From: Euptelea pleiosperma
Lineage: Eukaryota > Streptophyta > Magnoliopsida > Ranunculales > Eupteleaceae
Reading direction: 5' to 3'
Length of the DNA stretch: 64,000 nucleotides
Assembly: GCA_035048495.1 (NCBI GenBank)
Contig: CM068547.1
Span: 28,093,913-28,157,912, forward strand
Shown: piece after piece, positions 1 to 11,699 of the stretch
How the letters are laid out: every line of letters begins with the position of its first letter
Position numbering within the stretch: the first letter of the stretch is position 1
Position numbers and translations under genes: made by a program
The notes under the pieces: model-generated
The model's input: the letters and a program-made list of their open reading frames with translations, nothing else
Told to the model about the DNA's origin: nothing
Databases searched by the model: none

Positions 1-1113
1 TGTACGTTGGATTTAATGGATATCAAAACTAGCATTTCTCTCTAGCATTGGTCAATTTCCTTTGTCAACGGTCAAATACTTGACCAAGAAAATCTAAAAA
101 AAATGTTCTCAATGCAATGTTCAACTTAGGGCATGAAATGGAGTAGGCCAGACTTGAGATATAATACGATCTATATCTGCATTTTTAGGGTTTTAGATCC
201 TTAAATATGTTCAGAATAATAATGATTCAGAAATGAATCCAGATAAGTACCCGAGTTGAGGTTGGATCGGTTTTAGATCTAGAATTAGGTAGTTGGGTCG
301 GGACAGATTATGGTTTTTTCTTTGAGTTCTTGCTATAGCTAGTATATTTGTAGTGGATACAACCTATATAAGTTTATCTTTGTCAAATCTGATCTTCACA
401 TATGAATCAAACCCACTTCATGCCTTAGTTCAAGTCCATATTCAGAAAAAAAAAAAAAAAAACCTTTTTGGTGTGAGAAATGTAAAGAAATGCATTGATT
501 TAAGCTGGACAAAGCTTTACACTCGAGGTATTTTTTTTAATCTTTCTTACTACAGATCTCTAGAGTCTGAATCGCATTGGAGAAGATCACCTTCGATCTG
601 CAACAATGCATGTGCAATTCTTAGACGATCAACATAAGGTTCTAAAGTGCCCATTATAGTGGTATAATGGTCCTTGGTATAACAATTCCTTAATGTTGCT
701 ATTATGATAGTTGTAACGATTGTTATATGTAATGAAAAGTCTTTGTTGTCAATCCCAAGAACTTTTGGTTCTTCTGTAATTTATCCTACTAATTAGAAGT
801 TCTCTGAAGACTAAAGTGTCTGGCCAGTTTATATTTTGACCCCACCAAAATGTATTATTCATTATGAGTCGTTCATTTTTTGAAGAGCCACATGGCATTT
901 TGGTTTAAAATACAATTTTATACAATTCAACATGATGCACTGAGTCAGGCGCAACCATAGACGGTCATTAATGTTCTCTGGATGGGCATCCCAATATTTT
1001 AAAACGACTATAATGACTTTGGGTGAGATGCAAATATGTTAAAAATATTGGGTGCGATGCAAATTGCATCAATAAAATAAGGGGGTAAAGCAAAAAAGCC
1101 CCTTTCTTTTAAA
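1..1113. other. intergenic AT-rich DNA, no gene seen
   Basis: I see no coding region here. There is an A-run at about 446-461. A short stretch at about 650-730 has the 'ccattatagtggtataatgg' look of the CGTTATAACGG foldback family found elsewhere in the window, but it has no recognisable partner arm. The 94-codon open frame at 353-637 has no family signature and includes the A-run translated as lysines, so I do not call it a gene. Confidence 0.6.
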
Positions 1114-1180
1114 GGTGCCAGCTTACTCAGCTGGTAAAGTTTGTTGGTGATGATACCCTAGACCTGAGTTCAAAACCCGC
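1114..1180 (+). repeat. tRNA-derived SINE-like head
   Basis: This 67-bp stretch looks like a degenerate tRNA. It has an A-box-like segment (TTACTCAGCTGGTAAAG) and, about 35 bases later, a B-box-like segment (GAGTTCAAAACCC). A second copy lies on the minus strand at 13641-13708 with the same layout (GCTCAGTTGGTAAAG and GGTTCAAAACCC). There is no proper acceptor stem or anticodon arm, so it is not a functional tRNA gene. The likeliest reading is the tRNA-related head of a SINE, or an old tRNA relic. Confidence 0.45.
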
Positions 1181-1204
1181 TTTCATCGTGTTATTGATCT
1201 CTTT

Positions 1205-1975
1205 GAAAACAGGCTTAACTACCAAAGAAAAAAAAATGGAAAATTTCAAAAAAGAAAACAAATTTTAATCTATTTACAAAAACAAAAATAAATTTCTGAC
1301 ATTCCCAAAAAAAGTAACCAAACGCCCTTTGAAAGGGCGTTTCTCCCTGACAGATATGAAAAGTGAAAAGACGACTATTTCTCTTGACATCTCTGGACAA
1401 AAGCTGAAAAAGCTGACAGATGCCCTTTAAAAGGGCGTTTGCCCAGAGAGGAGTAAAACTTTTGTCTCGATACAAGCCACATGGCACACTGTTATCGGAC
1501 GATGACCGTATGGATGTTTGGCAAATCACTAGGTGGATCTACACACCAAAAAAGAAATATGATTAGTGGTTTATAAGCATTGGATTGAAGTTATTTTCAT
1601 GGGTTGATTTTAATCGTAGGAATTTGAGCATTATTTGAGTGCAAAGATCCAAAGGTTGTAAATTACTAATCATGCTGATTTTTGGACTGCAGGTCCATCA
1701 ATGGACTGATCAAACATCCATACAGTCAACGTTCACTAAGAGTGTGCCACATGGCTCGTATTGGGACAAAAGTTTTACTCTCTATGGGAAACGCCATTTT
1801 AAATGGACAGAGCCTTTTCAGCTTTTTGCTACTTGCATCAGGGGATTTATTTCTGTCAGGGAGAAATGCCCTTTAAAAGGTCGTTTAGTTACTTTTTTTG
1901 GGATTGTCACAATTTTATTTTTGTTTTTGTAAATAGATTAATATTTTTTTTCTTTTAGAAATTTTCCGAAAAAAA
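1205..1975. mobile_element. long foldback (palindromic) element, largest copy of the FB family
   Basis: The left half (about 1205-1530) is repeated inverted in the right half (about 1690-1975). Matching blocks include 'cccaaaaaaagtaac', 'gggcgtttctccctgacag', 'agtaaaacttttgtc', the 'agccacatggcacact' motif and 'gtatggatgtttg'. The two arms are each about 280-320 bp and enclose a short loop. The inner part matches the shorter family members listed elsewhere, so this copy shows the outer extension of the family. No transposase is present, and I could not fix a clean target-site duplication. Confidence 0.7.
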
Positions 1976-2032
1976 AATTACTATACTATTTTACCAAACG
2001 CTGTGGATTAATCCGGTGGCTTGTTTCAACCA

Positions 2033-2369
2033 AGGTTTAAAGGGGACCGTTATAATGGTACAACGGACTAAGGGCGTTACCGTTATTTCCGTTACAACAA
2101 AAAAAATGCTCAGTAGCAAAAATGGAAAATAACGGAAATAATGAAAAATAACGGAGAAACAGAAAATTTTAAAAATGGAAAATAACAGAAAAAAAATGGC
2201 CTTTTTTTTCCACAAATTTTTCAGAAACTAATGGTCGTTAGTTTTCGTTGTAACGGAAAAATAACGGCCGTTATTTTTTGGGTTTTTTAACGGTCCATAA
2301 CGTAACGGGAAAGGTCCGAATCCGTTATAACGTCCATTATTTTCGTTATAACGGCCGTCTTTTAAACCT
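2033..2369. mobile_element. foldback MITE with CGTTATAACGG subrepeats
   Basis: The ends are inverted repeats: AGGTTTAAAGGGGACCGTTATAA on the left pairs with TTATAACGGCCGTCTTTTAAACCT on the right. The interior is filled with short variants of CGTTATAACGG and CCGTTAT. The same family appears at 17752-18374, 45631-50285 (split by Copia) and 51374-51813. It ends about 135 bp before the start codon of the MAMYB gene, so it probably lies in that promoter. The superfamily is not clear. Confidence 0.6.
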
Positions 2370-2504
2370 ATGCAAACTATGATTCTCATACGTGTGAGTC
2401 ATTTGGTTGAATTCTTCTGCGAAGGTTGAATTCGGTGCTCAAACAAAGAGGCATAAATTGTTTCGGTGCCGCCTCTGTATCTCTGTCTCTCTCTCTTTCT
2501 GAAG

Positions 2505-3449
2505 ATGGAGTTCTTGGACGAAGAAGCCAGGCCAAGATTTCTTTTCCAGTCCCGCGTTTCTTCATCTCCGATATCCGAACCCGAAACCCTAAAAATTAAC
2601 AAACCATTAGCCTTCATTTGCGTTTCCATCTCTTCTCTCCTCTCTCTCTTCTCCATCTTCTTTCTTCAATCCGAAACCCTAAAATTTCTCCTCCTCTGGT
2701 TCTCCCTCTCTGTCTTCCTCGGACCATTCGCTCCAATCTCAATCACCGGCGGTGATATTCGTGTCGGCCAAGGCGAGCTCCTCCAACCATCAGATCTTGA
2801 TCAAACGGACGTCCTACTCGATGAATCCAAGAAACGAATCCCCAATCGCAGACAGAAATCTCGGAGATCCGACGATTTACCAGTACCTACGGTTGGAACC
2901 TTTAATAATTCAGAGAAATCCGAGGTGAAGAGTGCGAATTCTGTCCGTAACAGTAACGGATCGGCGATTAGAGAAGAACAAGAGTGGACCGATGAGGATT
3001 TCGAATTTCTGAAGAAGCAGATTTCGAAGCACCCCGTCGGAGAGCCGAGACGGTGGGAATTAATTGCTGAAGCTTTCCAAGGGCGACATGGGTTGGAGAG
3101 TGTGATCAAGACGGCAAAGTCGCTGTCGGAGAAGAAACCAGGCAGCAGTGGCGATTCGTTCTCGCAGTTTTTGAAGCAACGGAAACCTTTGGACAAGCGA
3201 TACGAGACGGTTGATGAAGAATTGGCTGATAATAATGAAGTCAAGAAAGAGAGCGTTGGGGATTCAAGTTGGAGTTCTGGAGAAGACATTGCTCTTCTCA
3301 ACGCTTTGAAGGCATTTCCGAAGGACGTTTCAATGAGGTGGGAGAAAATTGCGGCGGCGGTTCCTGGAAAATCGAAGGCCTGTTGTATGAAAAGGGTTTC
3401 TGAGTTGAAAAAGGATTTTCGTAGCACGAAAGCTTCTGCAGAATCTTAG
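2505..3449 (+). CDS. MAMYB: membrane-anchored MYB/SANT-domain protein
   Basis: Single-exon gene of 314 codons. I start at 2505 (MEFLDEEARPRFLFQ), not at the in-frame upstream ATG at 2466: the shorter protein begins like the plant family, and the extra 13 codons come from a CT-rich leader. Two hydrophobic segments (about residues 34-54 and 59-77) predict an ER membrane anchor. A basic patch (about 109-121, KKR...RRQKSRR) could be a nuclear localisation signal. Two SANT/MYB repeats follow, at about 161-210 (starting W-T-D-E-D) and 256-305 (starting W-S-S-G-E-D), the second resembling the SANT repeat of ZRF/DnaJC2 proteins. In Arabidopsis the homologue is an ER-anchored MYB linked to root hair growth; that role is knowledge of the family, not seen here. 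The frame is open throughout with no sign of decay. Confidence 0.87.
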   Translation: MEFLDEEARPRFLFQSRVSSSPISEPETLKINKPLAFICVSISSLLSLFSIFFLQSETLKFLLLWFSLSVFLGPFAPISITGGDIRVGQGELLQPSDLDQTDVLLDESKKRIPNRRQKSRRSDDLPVPTVGTFNNSEKSEVKSANSVRNSNGSAIREEQEWTDEDFEFLKKQISKHPVGEPRRWELIAEAFQGRHGLESVIKTAKSLSEKKPGSSGDSFSQFLKQRKPLDKRYETVDEELADNNEVKKESVGDSSWSSGEDIALLNALKAFPKDVSMRWEKIAAAVPGKSKACCMKRVSELKKDFRSTKASAES

Positions 3450-3985
3450 AAATGAAAATGCCGACTTGGGGTTTTGCTTTTATTTACATTTTTCTTTCAG
3501 AGCCATTGAAGAGGTAAGCATTGTATTAGTACTGATCAGAGAAGTTTTCGATAATCAAGATGTTAGTTAATTTGTTAGTTAGAGAGTGAACATTAATGGG
3601 TGAAACCACATGACTGAGCTCATGATAACAGACAAATGCACTATAAATTTCTTGATCGACGGCTACAAATGAAATGCAAGAATTTTTTTCTTTACTGATC
3701 TGTTCCTGAATTTGTTTCCACATTGTGCACTGTGCAAGAGAACATATATATTGGACTTGAGTTCGATTATTCTCAATGAATCATATACATTTGCCATTTA
3801 TGTGGTCCACACTTTGTCATTATGGATCATTGGGATGCAGTATTGATGATGGAAATTCTCTAGACTCGCATGTTATATTTTATAATTGGGGGCATGCTTT
3901 TGGATTAGTTTGTAAAGGTTTTCACCTTACTTGAGACTATTCTTGTATTATTGATCTGTTAAGAAACAACATGGGAGGTTCAGGG
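3450..3985. other. 3' flank of the MAMYB gene
   Basis: This holds the likely 3' untranslated region and short intergenic DNA. I see no further exon: the stop codon at 3447-3449 follows a complete SANT2 repeat. I see no repeat family member in this stretch. Confidence 0.4.
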
Positions 3986-4350
3986 GACCTCCCATAGACA
4001 GTAATAGAGAGGAAAAAGAACAATAAGAGAAGACCTCTTATTGAAGACCGACATTCTTGAAAAAGTTTAGACAAATGAAACAAAACAAAATCGCTTTCAC
4101 TGAAAGGATAATAAGATGGCAGTCTTGCTCTTTGTCATAAAAGATTCTTTGGTTTCTCTCTTTCCAGAGACTCCACAACACAGCAAAAGGAAGAATGCTC
4201 CACAATCTACAAGCATAAGGATGGGATGCTTGGACTGTCAACAACTGAAAGCTTCTATAATCGACCTCGGCATCACCCAAGACACTCTGAATAAAGAAAA
4301 GAGAATGTTCCAAACCTCCCTTGCCACATAACAATGGAGGAGGTGGTGGT
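3986..4350 (-). pseudogene. LINE fragment (C-terminal zf-RVT region)
   Basis: The minus-strand frame 4038-4334 reads through a segment typical of the C-terminus of plant L1-type LINE reverse transcriptase proteins: a cysteine/glycine-rich start, then 'LPFAVLWSLWKERNQRIF', the usual W-x-x-W-K-E-R-N-x-R-x-F motif. No upstream reverse transcriptase or endonuclease domain is present, so it is a 5'-truncated relic. A similar piece lies at about 41050-41420. Confidence 0.65.
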
Positions 4351-5777
4351 TCACTCTTTCACCTCCACATTGAATTCCTTGCTACCCTGTATTTCAGTCT
4401 TGTTCCCAATGGTTTAAGTTTTTCTCTCCTTCCACTATCACCGGTTAGATGAGCCTCAGTTTACCTTTATGGGCCTTAAAGTAGCCATTGGATTTTCACT
4501 ATTGTGAAAGATGACATAAAATGTGATTAATAGGATCACAGGCAGTTCTAATTTCGCTGGCACATTTGCTTCATTTTCTCAACTCAGAGTGCAAAACTGA
4601 CTCCTTTGCGTTCTATTTTGAAATATGGGAAAAGAAAGCTGACATCTTGAGCTTTCTAATGAATAAAAGGCACGAGAGTTTGTTCGCTGTTTGCTCTATT
4701 AGAAGAGCTCTAACTCAACCTAAGGACCATTGTGGATTTATATTGGAGAGGACGAATGTGATTAGTCATATATAAAATTTCACAAGGGAGTCATTAGGTT
4801 TTACAAATAAGTTCCTTAATCATTTGATTAGTGAAAAGAGAAGGTTATGAAAATAATCAGGTCGTTTGTAGATCATCTTGATTTAGTTTTGAGACACTAG
4901 GGTATATCTTTCCCTTGTCTGCTTAATTTCCTGATTCATGCCAACCTGTTGGAGCTTTGGTATTGGCTATATAAACTCTCACTGGATGGTTGGAAACCTA
5001 AAAGAATGGATCATCTCATTAATTATCAACATATGTTTATGTAAGTTTACAAATAGGAAAGGCTGAAACGGCCATCATTGAACAAGGTCTTGGAAAGATT
5101 AAAAGAGACAAAGCAATAGATTATTAATTGTGATGTCTGACGACATTTTTTCTTTCTAATTTTCCTCATGAAAACTTGATTGAGGCAGGGAACATAGTCC
5201 AGTCGAGCTACAGGCTCGAGTTGGATCGACTTTGTAAGCTTAACCGGTACCTATCCCTCAAACTTAGCACATCTGTAATACGAAGCAAGTTTACGAGCTA
5301 AGCTCTAATCCGCTATCAATGGATATACTGGATTTTCCAAAAAGGCTTAACCCTAGTTTATACTGAAACAAGTTTAGCACATGTTGTAAGAATGGTTTCT
5401 GCGCATTTATTCTGTCTTAGCATTCCACTTCACCTTGATTTTGATTCCTTTCATCCAATCTATTTTAATGAACTAGTGAAACTCCAGATTCTTTCATATT
5501 CATCATCAACATGACTGAACTTGTTAACAAAACATATTTGAGCTTGCGCTTTGCGCTATGGTGAGCTCGCACCTGTCAGGAATCCCCAGGCATTCCATGA
5601 AACCGTTTCAGATTAAAGAGAGAAGATCTGTTTCAGATCTCTACAAGAACCAGTGGCAAATTTTACATCACGATTCATCTTGATCTGGTTCTGAGATTCT
5701 CTTTTTAACCTTTTATTGTGAGTGAAATTCATCTTTGGTTCGACCTCTCTGAGTGAATATCTGGTTATTGGTCTGTT
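4351..5777. other. intergenic DNA, nothing recognised
   Basis: No domain, repeat arm or RNA gene that I can support. The open frame at 4566-4775 has no recognisable family. Composition is AT-rich like the other intergenic parts. Confidence 0.4.
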
Positions 5778-6242
5778 TTAGTATTTTTCAGCAGATGAAC
5801 AAGAACTTATGCATATAGATTTAAAAAGAAGAACATTGTTAGAATTTTGCATTGAAGTTTTAAACACATAAGCTGCAAATGTATCCTCAGAAGGTTCCAG
5901 GCTTGATTCGTCTTCCAGGGGTTCAAAATCTTGGGATCGGAGGCCGGATCGGTGGGCTCCAATCCCGATCTGCCCATCTCGCCAGAGACAAAGTGGGACT
6001 CCTTTGGGAAACAGTGATCTCGGGGTGCGACGATCCATTATTGAATCGGATTCGGCCGAGACTTCAAACCATGCTTCCAGGCTTCTTCCGTTGTACCTAC
6101 TGACACGTCTAGGTCCATCCATGATCAAAGCTGTCTCGGCCTTATTCAATTGGACAATCCCAATTGATGACCATGAACACACTTCAGATCCATTGATTCT
6201 GGACTGTTGCCCATATATTTTATAGTAAGAAGCCATGTGCAA
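5778..6242 (-). other. unrecognised 154-codon open frame
   Basis: One long open frame on the minus strand with less AT-rich DNA than its surroundings. The protein has no signal peptide, membrane segment or motif that I recognise; it is rich in S, R and E (for example a stretch 'RSQDFEPLEDESSLEPSEDT'). It is not flanked by recognisable exons. It could be a captured exon, a decayed gene or chance. I assign no function. Confidence 0.25.
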
Positions 6243-6403
6243 GGATTAACCTAGACGCAGGGGAGCCTGAATTATTGGCCAGGAGACCAGGATCAAATTG
6301 TAAGAAATAAGTCATTGACTCCTCCATTCGTTTACGAAAACAGCTGACGATCATATAGGCTCCACGAGTAAAACTTGCCTATCATGGTCTTCCCTGACCA
6401 CCC

Positions 6404-6682
6404 ATAATACAAGCCGCGTGGTACACTCTTAGAGGATGCTGACCGTATGGATGTTTGGTCAATCCGTAAGTGGAGCTACAAACCTTTAGACCTCTGTACC
6501 AAAATAATGGTAAATAATGCACAAATTTCGAAGGTTAAAATCGACCCATGAAAATGACTTCAACTAACGCTAAGAAACCACTGATCAGGTTGATTTTGGG
6601 TTTATAGGTACACCTGGGGGTTGGCCAAACATTTTTAAGGTCAGTGTCCTCTAGGAAATTGCCACGTGGCTTATATTGTGGG
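6404..6682. mobile_element. FB-family foldback MITE, about 280 bp
   Basis: The left arm runs from 'aatacaagccgcgtggtacactcttagaggatgctgaccgtatggatgtttgg' in short blocks, and the right arm is its inverse, ending 'gccacgtggcttatattg'. Between the arms are the family core blocks 'atcaggttgattttgg' and 'catgaaaatgact'. This is a near complete member with one perfect GCCACGTGGC palindrome in the right arm. Confidence 0.7.
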
Positions 6683-6769
6683 TGTTCAGGTAAGATTTAC
6701 TCTAGGCTCCAGGCCCCACCATAACTGTTACACGGATAACTGGACAAAAGAGTATGCGGTTGAGGCTAT

Positions 6770-7010
6770 TGGCCATTGGATTCAAGAGATCCATGGTACA
6801 TGAGGAAATCTATGGTTAAAAATCAACTGTTGAAAATGACTCCAATCAAATCCTTAAAAATCACTAATCAGGCTGATTTTTTGCATGTAGGTCCACTAAG
6901 GGATGGGCCAAACATCGATAGGTCAGTGATATCGAAGAGTGCCATGTGTAAGGTTCTACAATGTGTAAGGTGTACGTGCATCACACATGGCGTTCCCCTA
7001 GTATATATAT
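6770..7010. mobile_element. partial FB-family foldback element
   Basis: This carries the half-unit of the family: 'aaaatcaactgttgaaaatgactccaatca', 'aatcactaatcaggctgattttt', 'gtaggtccactaagggatgggccaaacatc' and 'gagtgccatgtg'. The opposite arm is missing, so it is a one-armed remnant. Confidence 0.55.
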
Positions 7011-7489
7011 ATTACAATTATTATTGCTATATTTATGAAATACCTATCTATCTATACTATTATAAAGCAACAACCGGGGTTGCCACGCATGTGACACAAT
7101 TAGAGGCCTCTCTACTTTCAGGGTCTGTTTGGCAACCAGACACGGATTTGGAATTGAAAATAGAATTCTAGGATTTGTGATTTCTAAGAATTTGAATACG
7201 AAGAATTGAAATTTCTTGTGTTTGGTTGCACCGTGGAAATTACTTGGAATTCCCAATAAATTCTAATTTTAGCTGTTTGGAAATCTAACAAAATTGAAAT
7301 TTCTATCCATCTACACAAAAGAAATATAATCTCATGAACTATGTTATAACGACTGCTATTTTTTTTTGTCATTCGTCAATTAAATGTTATCGATGCTAAT
7401 TTAAAGAAAAAATTTTAAAAATAATAATTAAATTATTTTGATAATTTTTTTACTAAGATTAATCTGTGTCAAAATATCGATGGCTAAAG

Positions 7490-8940
7490 CCTAAGTGGCA
7501 CACGAGGCAACAAATACAGATGTCCATCATCAACACTACTGATGGACAACATTCTAAGCGCGCCATGTGGCACATTATAAAAGACAATAGACCGAAGTGA
7601 TGTTTATCCCATCCCTAGGTGGACCTACATACAAAAAATCAGGTTGTTTAGTTATTTCTAACCTTTAGATTTGAGTACCCAAATAATGCTAGATATCTCG
7701 TAGTTAAAAATCAACCCATAAAAGACACGAATCCAATGGTTATAAATTACTAATACTATATGGATACCTACATATTAAAAATAAAGTTGGTTGGTAATTT
7801 ATAAGCTTTGGATCTTCATACCCCAACTAATTGTAGATATCCAACGGTTAAAAATCAACCCATAAAAGACACCAATCCAACGGTTAGATACATCCCTAAG
7901 TGGACTTACAAACAAAAATCAGGCTGATTAGTTATGTCTCAACTTGGATCTTTGTACCCCCAACTAATGTTATATATACCACTGTTAAAAATCAACCCAT
8001 AAAAGACATCAATCAAACGGTTACAAATTTGTAAGCCGTAAATGATGGATCACAATGAGCCACGTGGCACATTAGTAGAGACCACGGAGCATATGGATGT
8101 TTGTCCCATCTGTAGGTGGACCTACATGCTAAAAATCAGGCCGATTACAAATTTCTAACCTTTAGATCTAAGTACCCCAAATAATACTAACTATGACACG
8201 GTTAAAAATCAACCCAAAAAATACACCAATCCAACGGTTTCAAATAACTATGCACGTGGGACACTATGCACCTATAAATGTGGCACACTCTTCAAACCAC
8301 TGTCCGTATCGATGTTCAGCCCAAACCTATGTGGACCGACATACCAAATTTTCATCCTGATTAGTGATTTGCGTTCATTGGATCGTTATATGGACGGAGT
8401 GGCAAACGAATAGAGACCACTGACCATGTGGATGTTCAACCTATCTCTAGGGGACCTACCTACCAAAGGTTTATCTTGATTAGTGATTTTATCCGTGGGA
8501 TTAGGTTCTTTTTCCATGGATTGTTTTTAACCATGGACATTAAAGAAGTGGGACTCCATTTGAGACCACTGATCTTATGGTCATGCAAGTTTAAAATCTG
8601 ATTTGTATTTTCTAACCGTTTGATTGGTATCTTCTTTACGGTATATTTATAACCGTGGATTTAAGCAGTATTTATGTGAATGGCACACCATTGGCGACCA
8701 CTAACTGTATGGATGTTTGGCCCAAGCCTAGGTGGACTTACATATCAAAATTTAACTTGATTGAAGTTTTCTAACCGTTAGATTAGAGTCATTATTGTGG
8801 GTTGTTTTTAACTGTGGACTTTGAGCATTTTTTTTTGTAAAGTGGCACACTATAAGGCTGAATAGGTGTTGACTCATCCCTAGTCGACCCACATAAAAAA
8901 TTAGCCTGATTAGGGATTTCTATGCATTTTTTTGGAGTGG
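7490..8940. repeat. degenerate array of FB half-units
   Basis: The same half-unit recurs about seven to nine times with many changes. Its marker 'cccatccctaggtggacctacat' (variants) occurs near 7605, 7890, 8105, 8310, 8435, 8710 and 8868. It is followed each time by 'aaaaatcaggctgattagt', 'ctaaccgttggat' and 'aaaatcaacccataaaaga' blocks. Copies are diverged and spacing varies from about 120 to 280 bp. Confidence 0.6.
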
Positions 8941-9028
8941 TTTTCATGATTTGATTTGATTTTTATTTTATTTTTGCATCGTTTTGTTGTTTTTATCTTT
9001 TCCATCTCCTTTTCTTTTGTTATTCTAT

Positions 9029-10254
9029 GGGTTGGGATCGGGGAACAGAAATTACGACCTAACTTTTCACCTGAATAACTGAACCGTCGATCTACTCAAA
9101 ATCAAACAACTTTTACTTCTCTTCCTTTTTTGATAGACGAGCCAAGCCGATTAAAGCCGATGAGAAAAGCACAAACCGTTGTTTGAACTTTTACTTCACG
9201 TCTTCTCTTCATCGTCTAAGTTGCTGCAACTCTTTTGGGTTTTTTAAGCTTTTCTCTGCTGTTAGGGTTACAACTCTCTTTCTTCCTTTGGTCTGCAATT
9301 CTCTTCCTTCTTTCTTCTATCTTATTTTGGGGATATTATTTGAGCACGAAGGATCGTTGCCCACCATCAAAGGACCGCCCGGTTGAGGGTTTCTCTATTC
9401 CGACATTCCCGTGTCTTCTATCACAGGGGTCTTTTGCTGGTAAAGACCAAGTTGTTGATTAGACCAGTTGTAATCAATGAGATGGGGGTCCGAAAGGTTC
9501 TCCATCATAACGGGATGTATACAAGTACGAGGGTTCATTTAGTAATTCATCATATGTTCATTTTTTTTTTTTTCTGAGTAATCATATTTTCTCTCTTCCC
9601 ATTTCTTTGATGCTTTCAATAATGTTTGCTTTATCTTTATTGACATTACGTCCTTGTTTGAGCCATATCTCCTTTAAAACTAAATCTAAAGATGAAACTA
9701 AAAAAGATGAAGGAGAGGACAGACAGCGAGAGGCTATAGCAGGGAAGAGATCAAACTAAGAAAAAGATGAAGGAGAGGACATAGAGAGGGGGGCTACAAC
9801 TGTACCTGTGATAGAAGACCCTCAGGGCAGTCCTTTGACATTGGGCGACGGTCCTTCATGTTCAAATAATATCCCCACAAGAAGATGAAAGAAAGAAGAA
9901 CGAGAGTCGCATACCTAAGGAAGATACAGAGTTGCAACCCTAACCACAGAGAAAAGTATAGAAAAACCAAAAGAGTTACAATAGCTTAGACAATGAGGAG
10001 AAGAGTAGAAGACATGAAGAAGTGATGGGAGAAGACATGCCCAGGAGTCAACGTGCAGCACCCCATGTGGACTTGTCTTTAATGCATCTCAGGCATTTTT
10101 CAATCGATGGTTCGTGCTCTTCTCATTGGCTTTTATCGGCTTGGCTATTCTATTGAAAAGGGAAGAGAAGAAAAAGTCATCCGATTTTGAGTAGATTGAC
10201 AGTTCACTCATTCGGGTGAAAGTTAGGCCGTAATTTGTCCTCCGATCCCGACCC
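9029..10254. mobile_element. long-TIR foldback element, Mutator-like candidate
   Basis: The first part (9029-9460) is matched in inverse by the last part (about 9800-10254): GGGTTGGGATCGGGG pairs with CCGATCCCGACCC, and further in 'aagccgattaaagccgatgag' pairs with 'cttttatcggcttgg', 'gttagggttacaactct' with 'agagttgcaaccctaacc', and 'gtcttctatcacaggggtc' with 'cctgtgatagaagac'. Arms are therefore about 430-450 bp. Flanks are ttattctat and ttattaata, which agree in the first five bases and could be a worn 9-bp duplication. No transposase. Arm 1 looks UTR-like (CT-rich), so host sequence may have been captured. Confidence 0.6.
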
Positions 10255-11690
10255 TTATTAATATATATATATATATATATATTTTTCTTCTTTCTTAAGT
10301 TCTCTTTTATTTTTTGTGGTCCGCTTTTGGGACCATTGACCGTAAAATTTAGAGGGAATTTGAGTGGGAATTCTAGGCTGATAATGGGTTGGGTATTGGG
10401 TAAGATTTAGGTAGTGTTTTTGAGTGAGTTGTTTTAGATTAAATGGGTTGGATTTCGGGGTTGCATATGGGGTGGGGTGCACCCCTGTTCTAATGAAGTT
10501 TTGAGTGTAAAACATGGACTCCCCTTTTTAAGTGAAATTTATGATTGTAAAATGAGTGTTTTAAGAGTTGACTTAGGTAAATATTTGAGTGTTAAATGGG
10601 GGTTAAAAGTGAAATTTATGGCTATAAAAGGAGTGTTTTAGGGGCTGACTTAGATAAATATTTGAGTGTTAAATAGGGGTTAAAAGTGGGTGTGTGTGGG
10701 GTAGGGGGATTTCTTTCTGAAAGTGGAATGGGTAGTAATGTTTGGTATAAATTGGATGATATTACACCCAGATTTTGGAATGGTTTAGGACTATTATACC
10801 ACTCATTTTTGAACTGAAATTTGGTGTAAAATAGTGTGAGTTCGAAGATGAATTTTAGTGAAATTTAAATGTTTGATCAATGGATTGTAACAAGTAAAAA
10901 AGTTCCATACCATAATAAAAACATAGCATGAAATAAAAGTAAAATAACTTGACAATTATAGAAATGTTTTACAAGAAAGCCATGTTAAATGTATTAACAA
11001 AGAGAGTATATATATATATTATATTAAAGTTTATTAATTAGAACAAGTCTGAAGATCCGAGTAGAATTGCGAATCCTAACAGTATTGGTATATATCCATC
11101 CGTGGGTATTTTGACTTGTTGGATCTTGTAGTGAGGTTCGTTTGGTCAATTTCCTTACGCATTTTGCTACACGCACTCCTGAACTACTTAAGTTCGGATC
11201 TCGAGATTCTGATTCTAAAGGAACCTATGCACCAGTTGTAATTTCTCAGAATATTATATTAAGATTCTGATTGCGTGTTGTATAATTCATAATCATATAA
11301 TGAACATAGACCCAAATGATGCTTTACTGTTCAAGGTCGACAAGGAATTAATGAATCAAATATTTGAACCAAATGAATTCATTACAGAAATTGACTAGAA
11401 CTGATGATTAACTACTAAAAAGAGATCAGATGGCGGAATGGATGTACACTACTTATAAAGCTTTGAGAAATCAATAGCAACAATTTTTATTATTTGTTAT
11501 CCTAATCCGAATAACGTGGTTTGATGTGGTTGTATAAAGCAATTATATAATTATAATTTACTTAAGTTATTATTATATTTTCATATTATGGTTTTGCATT
11601 CATATTATGTTGCGATTATTATACATTTCTATTTAATGTAAAAACTTTAAAATAAGTTTGGATGAAAATTTATTATGTTTTATTTGTGAT
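10255..11690. other. intergenic or degraded transposon DNA
   Basis: It opens with an (AT)n microsatellite at about 10258-10281. A roughly 105-bp unit ('gaaatttatg...gtaaaatgagtgttttaag...tagataaatatttgagtgttaaat') occurs twice, at about 10534-10605 and 10605-10690. No gene is seen. Confidence 0.4.
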
Positions 11691-11699
11691 ATTTTAGAT

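Noticed and set aside
2801..3427. 208-codon open frame antisense to the MAMYB gene
   Set aside because: It mirrors a clearly conserved SANT protein on the plus strand and shows no independent signature.
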